Assembly (NCBI RefSeq): GCF_014639315.1
Contig: NZ_BMFY01000001.1
Span: 334,747 to 398,746 of the forward strand
Direction of reading: 5' to 3'
DNA: 64,000 nt
Source: Sediminivirga luteola
GTDB taxonomy: Bacteria; Actinomycetota; Actinomycetes; Actinomycetales; Brevibacteriaceae
The position numbers and the translations under genes are program-made. Shown in pieces: positions 7,972-16,394 of this stretch. The notes beneath the pieces were generated by a model, which saw only the letters and a list, made by a program, of their open reading frames with translations, made no database searches and was not told where the DNA came from. The number at the start of each line of letters is the position of its first letter. Position 1 is the stretch's first letter.

Positions 7972-9006
7972 ATGAGCACCAGCCGGAACTACACCGTGGT
8001 CGGGGGCGGCGCCATCGGCGGTACGCTCGCCGTGCACCTGGCAGCGGCCGGGCATGAAGTGCGGATCGTCGATGCCGACGCCGGGCACGTGCAGGCGATC
8101 AATGCGCGCGGTCTCACCATCGAGACGCCGCAGGGGAACCTGAACCAGAAGATCGCCGCCTCCATCCCGGACGAGGGGCCGGCAGTGCTCGGCGCGGTCC
8201 TGCTGGCGGTGAAGAGCCAGGCGACCGAGGCGGCGATGGGCTGGATCGCGCCCCGGCTTGCCGCGGACGGCTATGTGGCCTCCATGCAGAACGGCCTGAA
8301 CGAACCGGCGATCGCGGCGCGCATCGGCGCGGAGCGCACGGTGGAGGCATTCGTGGATCTGTTCGCCGATGTGACCGGTCCCGGGGTCGTCAAGGACGGC
8401 GGCGCGGGCACCATCGCCCTGGGGGACTACGGCGGAGCCGGCGCCGCATCTGCGCGCGGCGATGAGGCCAGCGAGCGGGTGCGCGCGCTCGCTGAGGACC
8501 TGTGGCACTGGGGCGAGCCCATCGTCACAGGGAACGTGCGGGGATTCCTCTGGGCGAAGCTTGCGTTCGGTGCGATGCTGACCGCAACCGCCCTGCAGGA
8601 CGAGGACATGTCGGTGCTGGTGGACCGGCATCGGGACGTGATGACGCGCCTGGCCAGGGAGGTCTTCGCCGTGGCCGTCACGGAAGGCGTGCAGCTGGAG
8701 CCGTTCGACGCCTTCGAACCCGAGCTCTACGCCGAGGGTGCCGATCCGGCCGCCCACGAGGCCTCCGTCAGCCGGCTGGTGGAGTGGCTGGACGGCCAGG
8801 CCAAGAAGCGCTCCGGCATCTGGCGCGATCTGGCCGTGCGACGGCGTCCGACGGAGATCCCGCATCAGTACGGCACCGTGCTGGATCTCGCAGCGGAGCG
8901 CGGCATCCAGACGCCGGTCCTGGCCAGGCTCGTGCGGCTGATCCAGTCGCTCGAACGCGGCGAAGCGCAGATGGGCCCGCACCTACTGGACGAACTGGCT
9001 GCCTGA
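7972..9006 (+). CDS. ketopantoate reductase-like (ApbA/PanE) dehydrogenase
   Basis: 344 residues. The N-terminal Rossmann fold opens with VVGGGAIGGTLAVHLAAAGH (7-26) and continues with AVKSQ near 80 and MQNGLNE near 105. The C-terminal helical domain carries a WAKLAFGAMLTA stretch (around residue 195), which corresponds to the catalytic-lysine region of PanE. Genuine PanE makes pantoate, but this copy is the last gene of a catabolic operon, starts one base after the SDR stop, and is longer than PanE (about 300). A different 2-keto or 3-keto acid substrate is more likely. A strong hairpin follows. Confidence 0.8.
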   Translation: MSTSRNYTVVGGGAIGGTLAVHLAAAGHEVRIVDADAGHVQAINARGLTIETPQGNLNQKIAASIPDEGPAVLGAVLLAVKSQATEAAMGWIAPRLAADGYVASMQNGLNEPAIAARIGAERTVEAFVDLFADVTGPGVVKDGGAGTIALGDYGGAGAASARGDEASERVRALAEDLWHWGEPIVTGNVRGFLWAKLAFGAMLTATALQDEDMSVLVDRHRDVMTRLAREVFAVAVTEGVQLEPFDAFEPELYAEGADPAAHEASVSRLVEWLDGQAKKRSGIWRDLAVRRRPTEIPHQYGTVLDLAAERGIQTPVLARLVRLIQSLERGEAQMGPHLLDELAA

Positions 9007-9022
9007 ATGGTGTGAGGGACAG

Positions 9023-9064
9023 CGGCAGCGGCCGGGCAGACAAGCGTCTGCCCGGCCGCTGCCG
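9023..9064 (+). terminator. strong hairpin terminator after the Lrp operon
   Basis: Perfect 19-bp stem (9023-9041 with 9046-9064) around a 4-base AAGC loop, 17 bases after the stop of the last operon gene. There is no T tract, which is usual for high-GC actinobacterial terminators. Confidence 0.85.
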
Positions 9065-9113
9065 TGCTCGCCGGCGTGTCCGGGATCTCCGGCCGGCGAG
9101 ACGGGCGGCGAGC

Positions 9114-9602
9114 TCAGCGTCCCCCGGCGGTGGTCATCGGACGGCCGGTCTCCAGCAGCGTCTTGAGGCTGGAGAGCTCCCATGGCCAGCCTCCGCCGCC
9201 GTTCTCCGCATCGCCGTTGCCGGCCACATCGGCGGCCGTCTTGGGGGACTCGGGAAGTTCGTGAGTGAGGGTCACCCGGGTCAGGCCGGAGGGCCCTTCA
9301 GCGATGTCCCAGGTCAGGCGAGACGGCGGCTCGTCATGCCAGACGGCTGCCCAGTCCAGGACCAGCTTGCGGGGCGGATCGGCCTCGACGACCGTGCCGG
9401 TGACGGCGACGTCGCCCATCCCCATCTGCTTCATCTCATCGGTCGTCAGGTGCCGGAATGCGCCCCCGGGCGCAAGATCGATCTCCAGCGCACCGCCGTA
9501 CCCGTACTTCGTCGTGTACTCGGATGAGACGATCGCCTCCCATACCTTCGCCGCCGGGGCATCGATGTAGATGCCGAAGACCTGTGTGCTCGAATCAGCC
9601 AT
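9114..9602 (-). CDS. SRPBCC/AHSA1-domain protein
   Basis: 162 residues of the SRPBCC (START-like) fold in its AHSA1 form: an opening FGIYIDAPAAKVWEAIVSSE strand-helix, a central GGAFRH turn, and PSGLTRVTLTHEL near residue 110. Such proteins bind hydrophobic ligands; many are partners of an ArsR regulator. Its ATG overlaps the end of the upstream ArsR gene by 8 bases, so the two are one operon. The ligand is unknown. Confidence 0.85.
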   Translation of the reverse strand: MADSSTQVFGIYIDAPAAKVWEAIVSSEYTTKYGYGGALEIDLAPGGAFRHLTTDEMKQMGMGDVAVTGTVVEADPPRKLVLDWAAVWHDEPPSRLTWDIAEGPSGLTRVTLTHELPESPKTAADVAGNGDAENGGGGWPWELSSLKTLLETGRPMTTAGGR

Positions 9603-9930
9603 CGTCCTTCTCCGCTCGCTCTTTCACGTCGATGAGCGCCCTGATGCGCCCCTCGGTGTACTTGTCGATCCACCGGTCGTGGATCATCCGGATGGGCACG
9701 GGATTGAGGTAGTGGTGCTTCTCCCGTCCCGCTTTGCGGGAGATGACGAGATCGGCCTGCTCGAGCACACGCAGGTGCTTGGCGACTCCGAACCGCGACA
9801 TCTCGGTATGCCCCGTGACGACTTCCTCCAGCTCGCTGAGCGAACGGCCGTCCCGTTCGAACAGCGCGTCCAGCAGGAGCCTGCGCGTGCCGTCGGCCAG
9901 GGCTTTGAAGACCAGGTCGTCGTCGGGCAT
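9595..9930 (-). CDS. ArsR-family winged-helix repressor
   Basis: 111 residues. The winged HTH runs LVFKALADGTRRLLLDALF...SRFGVAKHLRVLEQADLVISRKAGREKHHYLN. No Cys pair in the alpha-3 metal site is visible, so it is more likely one of the non-metal ArsR proteins (SdpR/YceK-like) that pair with AHSA1 proteins. A dyad sits between the -35 and -10 elements of its own promoter, which argues for autorepression. The ATG at 9930 lies 7 bases after the -10 element, so the transcript should be leaderless. Confidence 0.9.
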   Translation of the reverse strand: MPDDDLVFKALADGTRRLLLDALFERDGRSLSELEEVVTGHTEMSRFGVAKHLRVLEQADLVISRKAGREKHHYLNPVPIRMIHDRWIDKYTEGRIRALIDVKERAEKDDG

Positions 9931-9937
9931 GCCTCAA

Positions 9938-9966
9938 CAATAGGTGACCAAATAGTCACGTGTCAA
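9938..9966 (-). promoter_or_regulatory. promoter and operator of the arsR-AHSA1 operon
   Basis: On the reverse strand, a perfect TTGACA (9961-9966) is followed after 17 bases by CTATTG (9938-9943). The spacer contains the inverted repeat GTGAC-N6-GTCAC (9944-9959), so a bound repressor would sit directly on the polymerase site. Confidence 0.7.
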
Positions 9967-10210
9967 TGGACGTAGTGGTCCGGTGCCGCGGTCGGCTGTG
10001 GACATCGGGGCAGGCGCGGGAACCTGTGCACGCCAAGGATGTGACGATGCTGCCGTGGTCGTCCGGGGCGGAGCGCGCCCGTCTGACCCCGCCGTGAACC
10101 CTGTGCCGCTGCGTGAAAATCTGCGCATTCACCGGTGCGGGCTCCCCGGTTCGCGGGCCCGGATTCGGTAGTGTCGCAGTGTGTATCCGCAAGGAGAGGT
10201 ACTCGATGCA

Positions 10211-13200
10211 GTGAGCGCACAGAACTCGGACGCTTCCGGTACTCCCGCCGGGGTGGCAGAGGTCCTCGCAGCCTGGAAGGAACGGGCGGCGGCCATCGGC
10301 GGGCGCGACACCATGCTCAATTTCCGTGAGACGCATGACGGAAGCATCGATCTGTCCGGCGCCCACCCCTCCGGTCTGGCGCAGCTGCTGGCCGGACGCG
10401 CCACCCGCCTGTCCAGCCTGGTCCGCGACCACGAAGCCCTCGCGGAGGCGCGCCGCCGGGCCCGGGCGATCCAGTCCAAGGCCGAGCAGCTCATCGCCGA
10501 GCGTGCCCTGGACGCCGCCCATCTGGCGATCGGCATCGCCTCCTGGTCCCAGCCCGAGCAGGAACGCGGCGGAGACCTCTCCGCGCCCGTGCTGCTGCGC
10601 CGTGTGGCGCTGGTGCCACGCGGACAGCGCGGCGACGACTTCGAACTCAAACTCGCCGACGAGGTGGTCGTCAACCCGGCCCTGGTGCGGCACCTCTCCA
10701 GCCAGCACGGCATCGAGGTGCCCGTGCGGGAATGGACGGAACTGGCCCGCGCCCGGCAGGGCTTCGACCCCAACCCCGTCTTCGACCGGCTGCGGGCCCT
10801 GACCAAGCCGGTGCCGGGCTTCCTGGTGCTGCCGCGACTGGTCGTGTCCACCTTCGCGGACCTGCGCGGCCCGATGCTCCAGGACCCCGTTCCCCTGGAA
10901 CACCCCATCATCGCCGGCCTGGCCGGCGATGAGCAGGCGCGGGCACGCTACTACAGCGACGAAGTCGAGCCCTCGTCCCAGGGCCGCCGGGCATGGCAGC
11001 CGCTGGACTACCGGCCCACCGGTGCCGGCAGCGTCGCGTTGAGCACCGCGCTCGCGGCCGGGGACGAGGACCCCGAGGCGGGCTTCGCGGACGACTTCGC
11101 CGCCGCGGCCGCGGTCCCCGCGCCCCGTCCGCTGCAGGACCGTGACCCCCGGGAAGAACTCCTCGTGGTGGACGTCGATGGCGATCAGCAGCACGTGATC
11201 GACCGCGCCCGCCAGGGCGAGTCGATGGTCGTGGACACCCCGCCGGGCACCGGCGCCACCCAACTGGCCGTGGCTGCCACGGCAGCCCTGGCCCACGACG
11301 GCAACCGGGTGCTCTTCCTGGCGCAGGACTCCGACGCCCTGGACGCCTACGCCGCACGCCTGGCAGAGGCCGGTCTGGAGGACTTCGCCCTGGACTCCCG
11401 GCTGACCCGGGCCCAGCTGCGCCGGCGTCTGATCTCCAGGATCGCCGTCAACGAGCGGACCGAGTGGCCGGACGTCGAACGGCTCGCCGAACGGCACGGC
11501 CAGCTGCGCGCCGAACTCGCCTCCCACGCCGATGCCCTGCACCGCGTCTGGGACCCCTGGGGCGTGTCCGTCTTCGACACCATGCAGCACCTGGCCCGGC
11601 TCACCAGCGTCCAGCCCAGCCCGGAGACTTCCGTGCGGCTCTCGGAGGAGCTGCTCACCAAGACCAAGGAGGAACTCCAGGAGCTCAAGGCGGATCTGCT
11701 GGAGTTCTCTCGGCTCGGCGCCTTCACGATGGACTCCTCCGACACCGTCTGGTTCGGTGCCCGGATCTCCACCGCCGAGGAGGCCGAGGACGCCTCCCGC
11801 ACCGCGCGGGAAGCCGCCGCGGACTACTTGCCGCCGCTGATGGAGACGATGCCGGGGCTGCTGCGCGAGGCCGGGTTCGGGCCCGCCCGCACCGTGGCCG
11901 AATGGGGCACCGCGCTGGAGACCCTGATGCGGATCCGGCGGAGCCTGGACAGCTTCTCCTCCGAGGTCTACGAGCACTCCCTGGACGACCTCATCCACGC
12001 CACCGCGAACCCGCGTGAACGCGCCGAGTCCGGCGTGGAGATGAAACGCTCGGAACGCTCCCGGCTGAAGAAGGTCGCACGCGAGTACGTCCGGCCCGGA
12101 GCGCATGTGCCGGAGCTGCACGAGGCGCTGGTGCAGGTCAAGAAGGAGAAGACCGCCTGGCTCGCCCTGGCGGAGAAGCCGGGTGTGCCACGGTTGCCGA
12201 AGGGGCTGGCCGAGGCGCACGCGCGGTACACCGCCCTGGCGGCCAAGCTCAATCGCCTGGAGCCGGTGCTGGAGACCACCCCCGACGGCGGCGATCTGGC
12301 CCATATGCAGGTCGAGGAGCTCCAAGCCCGCCTGCAGGCCCTCGGCGAGGAGCAGGGGGCGCTCGACGAATTGCCCGCCCGGTTCGAGCTCGATCGCAGA
12401 CTGCGCGGCGCGGGACTGTCCGAGCTGATGGAGGACCTGCGGGAACGGCGCGTGCCGCACGAACTGGTCGCCGACGAGTTCGATCTGGCCTGGTGGGCCT
12501 CCGTGCTGCAGGCGATGGCGCGCAGCGACTCCGCCGTCGGCGGTCACGACGGGGACCACATGCACAAGATCGCCGGCGAGTTCCGCCTGGCCGACGCCGC
12601 CGTCATCGAGCAGGGGCACAACCGGCTGCTCTGGCGCCTGTCCCGCATGTGGCGCGAGGTCATCGCCACCCGCCCGGATCAGGCGAAGCGGCTCAAGGCG
12701 GCGCTGCTGTCCGGCGACCCGGACTTGCGCGAACTCGTTGCCGAGGCACCCGAGGTGACCGGTGTGCTGGCGCCGGTGTGGATGATGAGCCCGCTGCACG
12801 TGGCGGCCCAGCTGCCGCCCGGACCGTTCTTCGACACCGTCATCGTCGCCGATGCCGGGCGGATCTCGGTGGCCGAGGCGCTGCCGGCGCTGGCCCGCGC
12901 CCGGCAGGTCATCGCGCTCGGCGACGACCGGCTGCTGGGACCGGGGGAGTTCCGGGTCGGTGCCGAGCGGCGCCGTGACTACTTCGCCGAAGCGCCGCCG
13001 ACGACCGAGCCGAGCCTCTACGGCGAGCTCTCGGAGTTCCTGCCCACCCGGCGGCTCCGGACCAGCTACCGCGTCTCCCCGCCGGGCCTGGTGGACTTCG
13101 CCAACCGGCACTTCTACGACAGCCAGATCGCGACGCTGCCCTACGCCTTCACCGGCGACGGCAGCGGCCTGGAGTTCTCCTATGTGGCGGAGGGCATCGG

Positions 13201-14413
13201 CGTCCCGGGCACCTCGACCGGTCAGGTGGAGAGCCCGGAGGCGGAAGTGGACCGGGTGGTGCAGCTGGTCATGCGCCACGCACGCCAGAACACCCGCCAG
13301 TCCCTGGCGGTCATCACCGTCTCCCAGGCCCACGCGCAGCGGATCGCCGTGGCCATCCGCAACGCGATCCGCGACTACCCGTATGTGGCCTCGTTCTTCA
13401 CCGCGGGCCGCAAGGAGCCCTTCGTCGTGACGCACTGCGAGCGGATCCACGGCATGGCGCGCGATGCGGTGATCTTCTCGCTCGGCTACGGCCGCACCCG
13501 GCACGGCCGGGTGATCCACAAGCTCGGGCCGCTCTCCCAGCCCGGCAGCGAGCGCTATCTGGCCGCCGCGATCACCAGGGCGCGCCGCAAGCTCACGGTG
13601 GTCTCCAGCATCGACCCCGACGATCTGGACATCAGCCGGCTCAGCCACGGCGCCGCGCTGCTGCCGGCGATCCTCAAAGAGGCCGCCGCGGGCGGGATCA
13701 CCGCCGAGCCCGCCCAGCCGGGCGATCCACGCGACCCGCTGCTGTACGACATCGCCGAGCGGCTGCTGCGCAAGGGCGTCGTGGCCCAGGAGAACTACGC
13801 CGGCATCGACCTGGCGGTGGCGAACTCGCTCGGCGAGGAGCACGGGATGATCGTCGCGGTGGAGAGCGACGGCCTGAACTACGTCAGCATCGGGAGCGTC
13901 CGCGAGCGGGAACGCCGCCGGCCCGAGCAACTGGCCCGGCGCGGGTGGCGGCATGTGCGGGTATGGAGCACGGACGCGTTCGTCGAACCCCAGGCGGAGG
14001 CGGACCGGATCTTCTCGGTCTGGCGTGAGACGGTCGAGGAACTCTCGCCCAAGGCGGTGCTCGATGCCTCCCGTACGGCCGCGCAGGTCCTCAACCGCCG
14101 CGGCACCCGGCCCCGCATGAGGGTGGGCATCCCCATCCACAAGTGCGATCCGGCCGATGTCGATGCGATGGTCGACTGGATCCAGTCCGACGATGTCGTC
14201 CGTGACGACGAGGAACTGCGCGAGCAGCTCCGACAGGCCCTGGCGCAGAAGGCCCGCACCCCGGTGGTGGAGCACGCCCTGGACGAGGCCGTGCGCCGGT
14301 ACCGGCGTCGTGCCGCCGGCCTGGAGCCGGAAACCCCCGGGACCGCGGACGCCCAGGCGGGCAGCCATGCCGGGCACGCCGATGCGGGCGGACGCGGTGA
14401 CGGGGACGCCTGA
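10211..14413 (+). CDS. SF1/DNA2-like helicase-fold protein with MTES_1575-type nuclease domain
   Basis: 1,400 residues from GTG 10211, which has AAGGAGAGG upstream; GTG 10181 in frame is an alternative. It has the layout of large UvrD/DNA2-like SF1 proteins. An ATPase domain 1A begins near residue 335, a long coiled insertion spans about 420-760, and domain 2A ends in VTHCERIHGMARDAVIFSL and RYLAAAITRARRKLTVV (around 1080-1130). A C-terminal Vsr/DUF559-like domain (about 1180-1260) shows IDLAVAN, VAVESDG and RGWRHVRVWSTDAF. The Walker A site reads PPGTGAT: Ala349 replaces the catalytic lysine. Walker B reads VIVADAG where DE is expected, and motif III reads GDDRLLGP. It may have lost ATPase activity. 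The role is unknown; related genes are widespread in actinobacteria. Confidence 0.8.
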   Translation: MSAQNSDASGTPAGVAEVLAAWKERAAAIGGRDTMLNFRETHDGSIDLSGAHPSGLAQLLAGRATRLSSLVRDHEALAEARRRARAIQSKAEQLIAERALDAAHLAIGIASWSQPEQERGGDLSAPVLLRRVALVPRGQRGDDFELKLADEVVVNPALVRHLSSQHGIEVPVREWTELARARQGFDPNPVFDRLRALTKPVPGFLVLPRLVVSTFADLRGPMLQDPVPLEHPIIAGLAGDEQARARYYSDEVEPSSQGRRAWQPLDYRPTGAGSVALSTALAAGDEDPEAGFADDFAAAAAVPAPRPLQDRDPREELLVVDVDGDQQHVIDRARQGESMVVDTPPGTGATQLAVAATAALAHDGNRVLFLAQDSDALDAYAARLAEAGLEDFALDSRLTRAQLRRRLISRIAVNERTEWPDVERLAERHGQLRAELASHADALHRVWDPWGVSVFDTMQHLARLTSVQPSPETSVRLSEELLTKTKEELQELKADLLEFSRLGAFTMDSSDTVWFGARISTAEEAEDASRTAREAAADYLPPLMETMPGLLREAGFGPARTVAEWGTALETLMRIRRSLDSFSSEVYEHSLDDLIHATANPRERAESGVEMKRSERSRLKKVAREYVRPGAHVPELHEALVQVKKEKTAWLALAEKPGVPRLPKGLAEAHARYTALAAKLNRLEPVLETTPDGGDLAHMQVEELQARLQALGEEQGALDELPARFELDRRLRGAGLSELMEDLRERRVPHELVADEFDLAWWASVLQAMARSDSAVGGHDGDHMHKIAGEFRLADAAVIEQGHNRLLWRLSRMWREVIATRPDQAKRLKAALLSGDPDLRELVAEAPEVTGVLAPVWMMSPLHVAAQLPPGPFFDTVIVADAGRISVAEALPALARARQVIALGDDRLLGPGEFRVGAERRRDYFAEAPPTTEPSLYGELSEFLPTRRLRTSYRVSPPGLVDFANRHFYDSQIATLPYAFTGDGSGLEFSYVAEGIGVPGTSTGQVESPEAEVDRVVQLVMRHARQNTRQSLAVITVSQAHAQRIAVAIRNAIRDYPYVASFFTAGRKEPFVVTHCERIHGMARDAVIFSLGYGRTRHGRVIHKLGPLSQPGSERYLAAAITRARRKLTVVSSIDPDDLDISRLSHGAALLPAILKEAAAGGITAEPAQPGDPRDPLLYDIAERLLRKGVVAQENYAGIDLAVANSLGEEHGMIVAVESDGLNYVSIGSVRERERRRPEQLARRGWRHVRVWSTDAFVEPQAEADRIFSVWRETVEELSPKAVLDASRTAAQVLNRRGTRPRMRVGIPIHKCDPADVDAMVDWIQSDDVVRDDEELREQLRQALAQKARTPVVEHALDEAVRRYRRRAAGLEPETPGTADAQAGSHAGHADAGGRGDGDA

Positions 14414-14633
14414 GCCGGACCCCGCGCACCGGTCCGAGCCGGAGTCCGCCGGGCAGGAGGCCGCCGGGACAGGGAACAGCGTCGGGAGCCACGACCCGGA
14501 GGCGGCACGCGCCGCCGCCCGCGCGAGGGAGGCCTATCGCAGGCTGCTGGCGAACCGCTCTCAGGACGCCGGTGACGGCGAAGACGACGGCGATGACGAG
14601 CGGATCATGCGCGAACGCCCGCCCCACTGGTGA
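14382..14633 (+). CDS. small acidic protein downstream of the helicase-like gene
   Basis: 83 residues from ATG 14382 (ATG 14367 and GTG 14397 are in-frame alternatives), overlapping the end of the helicase-like gene in another frame. It has a low-complexity Glu/Ser/Gly N-terminal half, an Ala/Arg helix (PEAARAAARAREAYRRLLAN), an acidic patch and a conserved-looking C-terminus DDERIMRERPPHW. Similar PPHW-ending small proteins occur in actinobacteria, which supports translation. The function is unknown. Coupling suggests co-expression with the helicase-like protein. Confidence 0.5.
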   Translation: MRADAVTGTPEPDPAHRSEPESAGQEAAGTGNSVGSHDPEAARAAARAREAYRRLLANRSQDAGDGEDDGDDERIMRERPPHW

Positions 14634-14753
14634 GGCCGCCGGGTGTGAGTGCCGTCGGGCGGGCGCCGAGTGAACCGGGCCCGGCAGACGGCGTTCCCGC
14701 CGCAGGTGTTGCAGCAGAGCGGGAGCACGCGGAACAAGGCACGGGACAGCAAG

Positions 14754-14785
14754 AAGGTCCGGGAGACCGTGGTCTCCCGGACCTT
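14754..14785. terminator. bidirectional hairpin terminator
   Basis: Stem AAGGTCCGGGAGAC (14754-14767) pairs perfectly with 14772-14785 around a 4-base loop. It lies between the converging helicase-side genes and mscL and can serve both strands. Confidence 0.8.
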
Positions 14786-14878
14786 CCGCTTTGTCCCTGG
14801 GGTGCCGCTCGTGCGTCGCTTCTCAAGCGAACTGCGGCCGCGCGGACGAAGAAGCCCGCGCCCGCCGGTACGGCGGCT

Positions 14879-15349
14879 TCAGTGGCGAGGTGCGCCGCCG
14901 GCCTCGGTGCCGCCCTGGCCGTCTACGGTGCCGGTCACGCCCGGGGTGCCGGGTGTCCCGGCCTGGCCGGCGTTCTGGGCCTGCAGCAGATCCCGGATCT
15001 CGGTGAGCAGTTCCTCCATGGTCGGAGGGGTCTCATCGGTCTTGCCACGCAGATCGTTGAGCTTGTTCATCGGGGCGATGATGATGAAGTAGACCACCCC
15101 GGCAACGATCAGGAAGTTGATCAGCGCGGTGATGACGGCGCCCACATCCACGGTGGTGGCCTCAAGCCCGGGCCTGATCGTCCACTGCAGCGCCGGCGTG
15201 TCAGGTGATCCGACGGCCGCGATGAGCGGATTGATCACCCGGTCGGAGATGGCGGTGACGACATTGGTGAAAGCCGCGCCCACGATCACCGCGGTGGCCA
15301 GCTCGATCACATTGCCGCGGAGAATGAAGTCTCTGAATCCACTCAGCAT
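14879..15349 (-). CDS. mscL: large-conductance mechanosensitive channel MscL
   Basis: 156 residues. The N-terminal amphipathic helix and first membrane segment MLSGFRDFILRGNVIELATAVIVGAAFT carry the family signature (shown here in two parts: MLSGFRDFILRGNV, then IELATAVIVGAAF). TM2 (VITALINFLIVAGVVYFIII) is near residues 72-90, and the cytoplasmic helix TMEELLTEIRDLL is near 112. The Gly/Thr/Pro-rich tail is longer than in E. coli. It forms a pentameric pore that opens at high membrane tension to release solutes after osmotic downshock. AAGGAG precedes the ATG. It is in the same neighbourhood as in mycobacteria (Rv0985c). Confidence 0.97.
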   Translation of the reverse strand: MLSGFRDFILRGNVIELATAVIVGAAFTNVVTAISDRVINPLIAAVGSPDTPALQWTIRPGLEATTVDVGAVITALINFLIVAGVVYFIIIAPMNKLNDLRGKTDETPPTMEELLTEIRDLLQAQNAGQAGTPGTPGVTGTVDGQGGTEAGGAPRH

Positions 15350-15416
15350 GGTGGCTCCTTAAGCCGTTTACTGCACAAACACGGTACGCGGCAAGTCTAT
15401 AGAAAGCAGGCCCCCA

Positions 15417-16103
15417 TCAGGGGCCGGACAGCATCTCTCCGGTGTGGCTTCCGTCTCCGATGAGTGCGAAACTCAGCGGAGAACCGCTCGCGGAGGCCAG
15501 GACGGACGCCTCTTCCGGACTGACCGCGACGGTCACGACGGTGCCGCCGCCGGCAGCGAGAGCGGCCACGTCCTCCCGTGAGACGGAGGCCACCCAGGCG
15601 CTCTCCAGCAGCAGCTCGGCGTCTCCGCCGAGTCCTTCCAGGGGTGCGGCGAACACCCGGATCCTGCTGCCCGGCTGTAGCAGCACGGACGCGGACGGAT
15701 CCGCGAAGCGCAGCGGCATCAGCATGCTGCCCTCGGCCCCGCCCGAGGAGGCGGCTCCGAGCAAGGCCGCGGCCGTGAGCGGCGCGCCGGCATTCATCGG
15801 CGCCGCGAGCACGCGGCCGACCGCGACGTCGGCATCTTCGACCGCGCCCGCCGGAACAAGGCCCGGTGGGTACTCGGCCATGGCAAGGTCGCCGGCCCGG
15901 AGCTCAGCTCCCGGTGGCAGGTCCCGGGCGGCGACGGCGATGGCGACGGTGCCGCCGCCGGGCACCAGGGCATGGGCCAGCAGCACGGTTGCCAGGGCCA
16001 GCAGCGCCGCGGCGGCAGGACGCCGCAGACGAGGCGGCACGGCCGGGAAGCGCGATCTGAGTCGGCCGGCGAGGCCGCCGAGAGCGGAGAGCAGAGAGGA
16101 CAT
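15417..16103 (-). CDS. SAF-domain (CpaB/RcpC-like) membrane protein
   Basis: 228 residues from ATG 16103. A basic N-terminus is followed by one membrane segment (AAAALLALATVLLAHALV, about 32-49). The SAF domain follows (VAIAVAARDLPPGAELRAGDL... VGRVLAAPMNAGAPLTAAALL, about 54-125), then a C-terminal region like that of pilus-assembly protein CpaB (VLLQPGSRIRVFAAP). CpaB-like proteins work with Flp/Tad pilus machinery, but no tad genes are nearby, and this stand-alone form is common beside mscL and the FmdB-like gene in actinobacteria. The role is unclear. A longer upstream frame exists but lacks a ribosome binding site. Confidence 0.8.
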   Translation of the reverse strand: MSSLLSALGGLAGRLRSRFPAVPPRLRRPAAAALLALATVLLAHALVPGGGTVAIAVAARDLPPGAELRAGDLAMAEYPPGLVPAGAVEDADVAVGRVLAAPMNAGAPLTAAALLGAASSGGAEGSMLMPLRFADPSASVLLQPGSRIRVFAAPLEGLGGDAELLLESAWVASVSREDVAALAAGGGTVVTVAVSPEEASVLASASGSPLSFALIGDGSHTGEMLSGP

Positions 16104-16394
16104 GCCCGCCACAGTAGGGGCCACACCGGCCGGTACGGCCGGAACCATCGGCGGCTGTGGACGGCACCTGAAGCGGGCACCACCCTGTGACCGCGAGACG
16201 CATCGGTCTGTGACCTTAGGTGTTGCAGCTGCCTTGGTCCGGGCGCTCTGTGCCTGGCAGCCCAGGCGCCGCCGGTTTGCACCCGCAACCGCAGCCGATG
16301 CAGGCCCGCTTGTGCCTGGCGGCCCCATGTGCGACCGGGCCACCGGCGGGGTCATTCCTCTGGCACTGCGGATGGTGCAGACGGCCGGGGCCGC

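Noticed and set aside
7972..9006. Pantothenate-pathway PanE
   Set aside because: Length and operon context are catabolic; no panB or panC genes are nearby, so only the family is named.
9956..14377. A 1,473-codon open frame antisense to the helicase-like gene
   Set aside because: It is the GC-driven shadow of the sense gene: composition is Gly/Arg/His/Gln-rich without any domain pattern, whereas the sense frame shows ordered helicase and nuclease motifs.
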